This document shows, one piece after another, positions 63,817 to 64,000 of a DNA stretch of 64,000 nt (positions are counted from its first letter, which is position 1; every line of letters begins with the position of its first letter). Source of the DNA: Rhodomicrobium sp. R_RK_3 (lineage in GTDB: Bacteria > Pseudomonadota > Alphaproteobacteria > Rhizobiales > Rhodomicrobiaceae); contig NZ_MWLK01000021.1 in assembly GCF_002198715.1 (NCBI RefSeq), positions 275,816 through 339,815 of the forward strand, in the 5' to 3' direction. The position numbers and the translations under genes were made by a program. Under the pieces are notes generated by a model. That model did not search any database. It was not told the DNA's origin and worked only from the letters and a program-made list of their open reading frames with translations.

Positions 63817-64000
63817 CTATTCCGCCGCCAGCCCCACATATTTCCCCTGGCCGACCGGGCATTGCGCCCACATCGCCGACAGCGCCGAGGCGAGCCAGTC
63901 CATATGCTCGTCGGTGTGCAGCGGCGTCGGGGTGAGGCGGATGCGCTCGGTGCCCTTGGCGACGGTCGGGTAATTGATCGGCTGTACGTAGATGCCGTAA
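63817..64000 (-). CDS. hemA: 5-aminolevulinate synthase, C-terminal end only
   Basis: The minus strand reads in from the right edge with an open frame of about 60 codons ending in a TAG at 63817-63819. It encodes [20 protein letters not shown] followed by [20 protein letters not shown] and [11 protein letters not shown]. This is the conserved C-terminus of ALA synthase (the [27 protein letters not shown] block), a PLP enzyme that condenses glycine and succinyl-CoA in the first step of heme synthesis. The start and the catalytic Lys lie outside the window. The Shemin-pathway enzyme supports an alphaproteobacterial origin. Confidence 0.92.
   Translation of the reverse strand, partial: YGIYVQPINYPTVAKGTERIRLTPTPLHTDEHMDWLASALSAMWAQCPVGQGKYVGLAAE

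Noticed and set aside
63675..63973. Two plus-strand open frames near the right edge
   Set aside because: They overlap the conserved C-terminus of ALA synthase on the minus strand, which is far better supported.

Overview
The window is GC-rich, densely coded chromosomal DNA. It ends in the C-terminus of a 5-aminolevulinate synthase, the Shemin-pathway enzyme typical of Alphaproteobacteria. Together with an EnvZ/OmpR pair coupled to MarR and flanked by ilvE, a TRAP binding protein, and dispersed palindromic repeats of the GTCATCCCCGCGAAAGCGGGG type, this points to a soil or plant-associated member of the Rhizobiales (Hyphomicrobiales). Genus and species cannot be told from the sequence. I saw no tRNA, rRNA, CRISPR array or transposase.

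Layout. 0-2.2 kb: an adenylate-forming ligase cut by the left edge, and an orphan TRAP binding protein. 2.7-10.2 kb: two divergent export operons, an RND pump with its adaptor and a DevBCA/LolCDE-like ABC exporter. 10.6-14.9 kb: a GMC oxidoreductase, two small membrane proteins and an alpha/beta hydrolase. 15.1-21.5 kb: a dTDP-L-rhamnose operon (rmlC-B-D-A) led by a glycosyltransferase, next to an MsbA-like ABC exporter, probably a surface polysaccharide block. 21.8-25.9 kb: a CPA2 antiporter, a small secreted protein, a prolyl oligopeptidase remnant, an extensin-like protein and AzlCD. 26.2-36.7 kb: one gene for a 3514-residue mosaic protein. 36.9-42.0 kb: a heparinase II/III-like protein and a cyclase-ATPase-TPR signalling protein. 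42.0-47.4 kb: a DyP-peroxidase/cytochrome-P450 fusion translationally coupled to an uncharacterised partner and divergent from a Crp/Fnr regulator. 47.5-52.7 kb: a LuxR-type regulator, the MarR-OmpR-EnvZ operon and ilvE. 53.0-60.8 kb: a metallophosphoesterase, MepA, a DUF2218/siderophore-interacting reductase and a Fec/Fhu-type importer whose receptor gene is a frameshifted remnant. 61.4-64.0 kb: a pentapeptide/J-domain membrane protein and the end of hemA.

The two most unusual items are the DyP-P450 fusion with its coupled partner and the giant mosaic protein. In the fusion, the peroxidase half keeps its catalytic landmarks, while the P450 half keeps heme binding but lacks the usual oxygen-activating acid. 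This suggests a two-step peroxide chemistry comparable in principle to fungal Ppo dioxygenase-P450 fusions. The giant protein combines a gluzincin-type HExxH site, a deaminase-like HxD...CxxC segment, an amidohydrolase-like barrel, tandem repeats and a C-terminal helix bundle with a Pro/Ser/Thr tail, in the style of large polymorphic toxins or surface effectors. The functions proposed for both are inferences from motifs.

Several intergenic regions carry palindromic repeats. One copy supplies the stop codon and last residues of the metallophosphoesterase gene.
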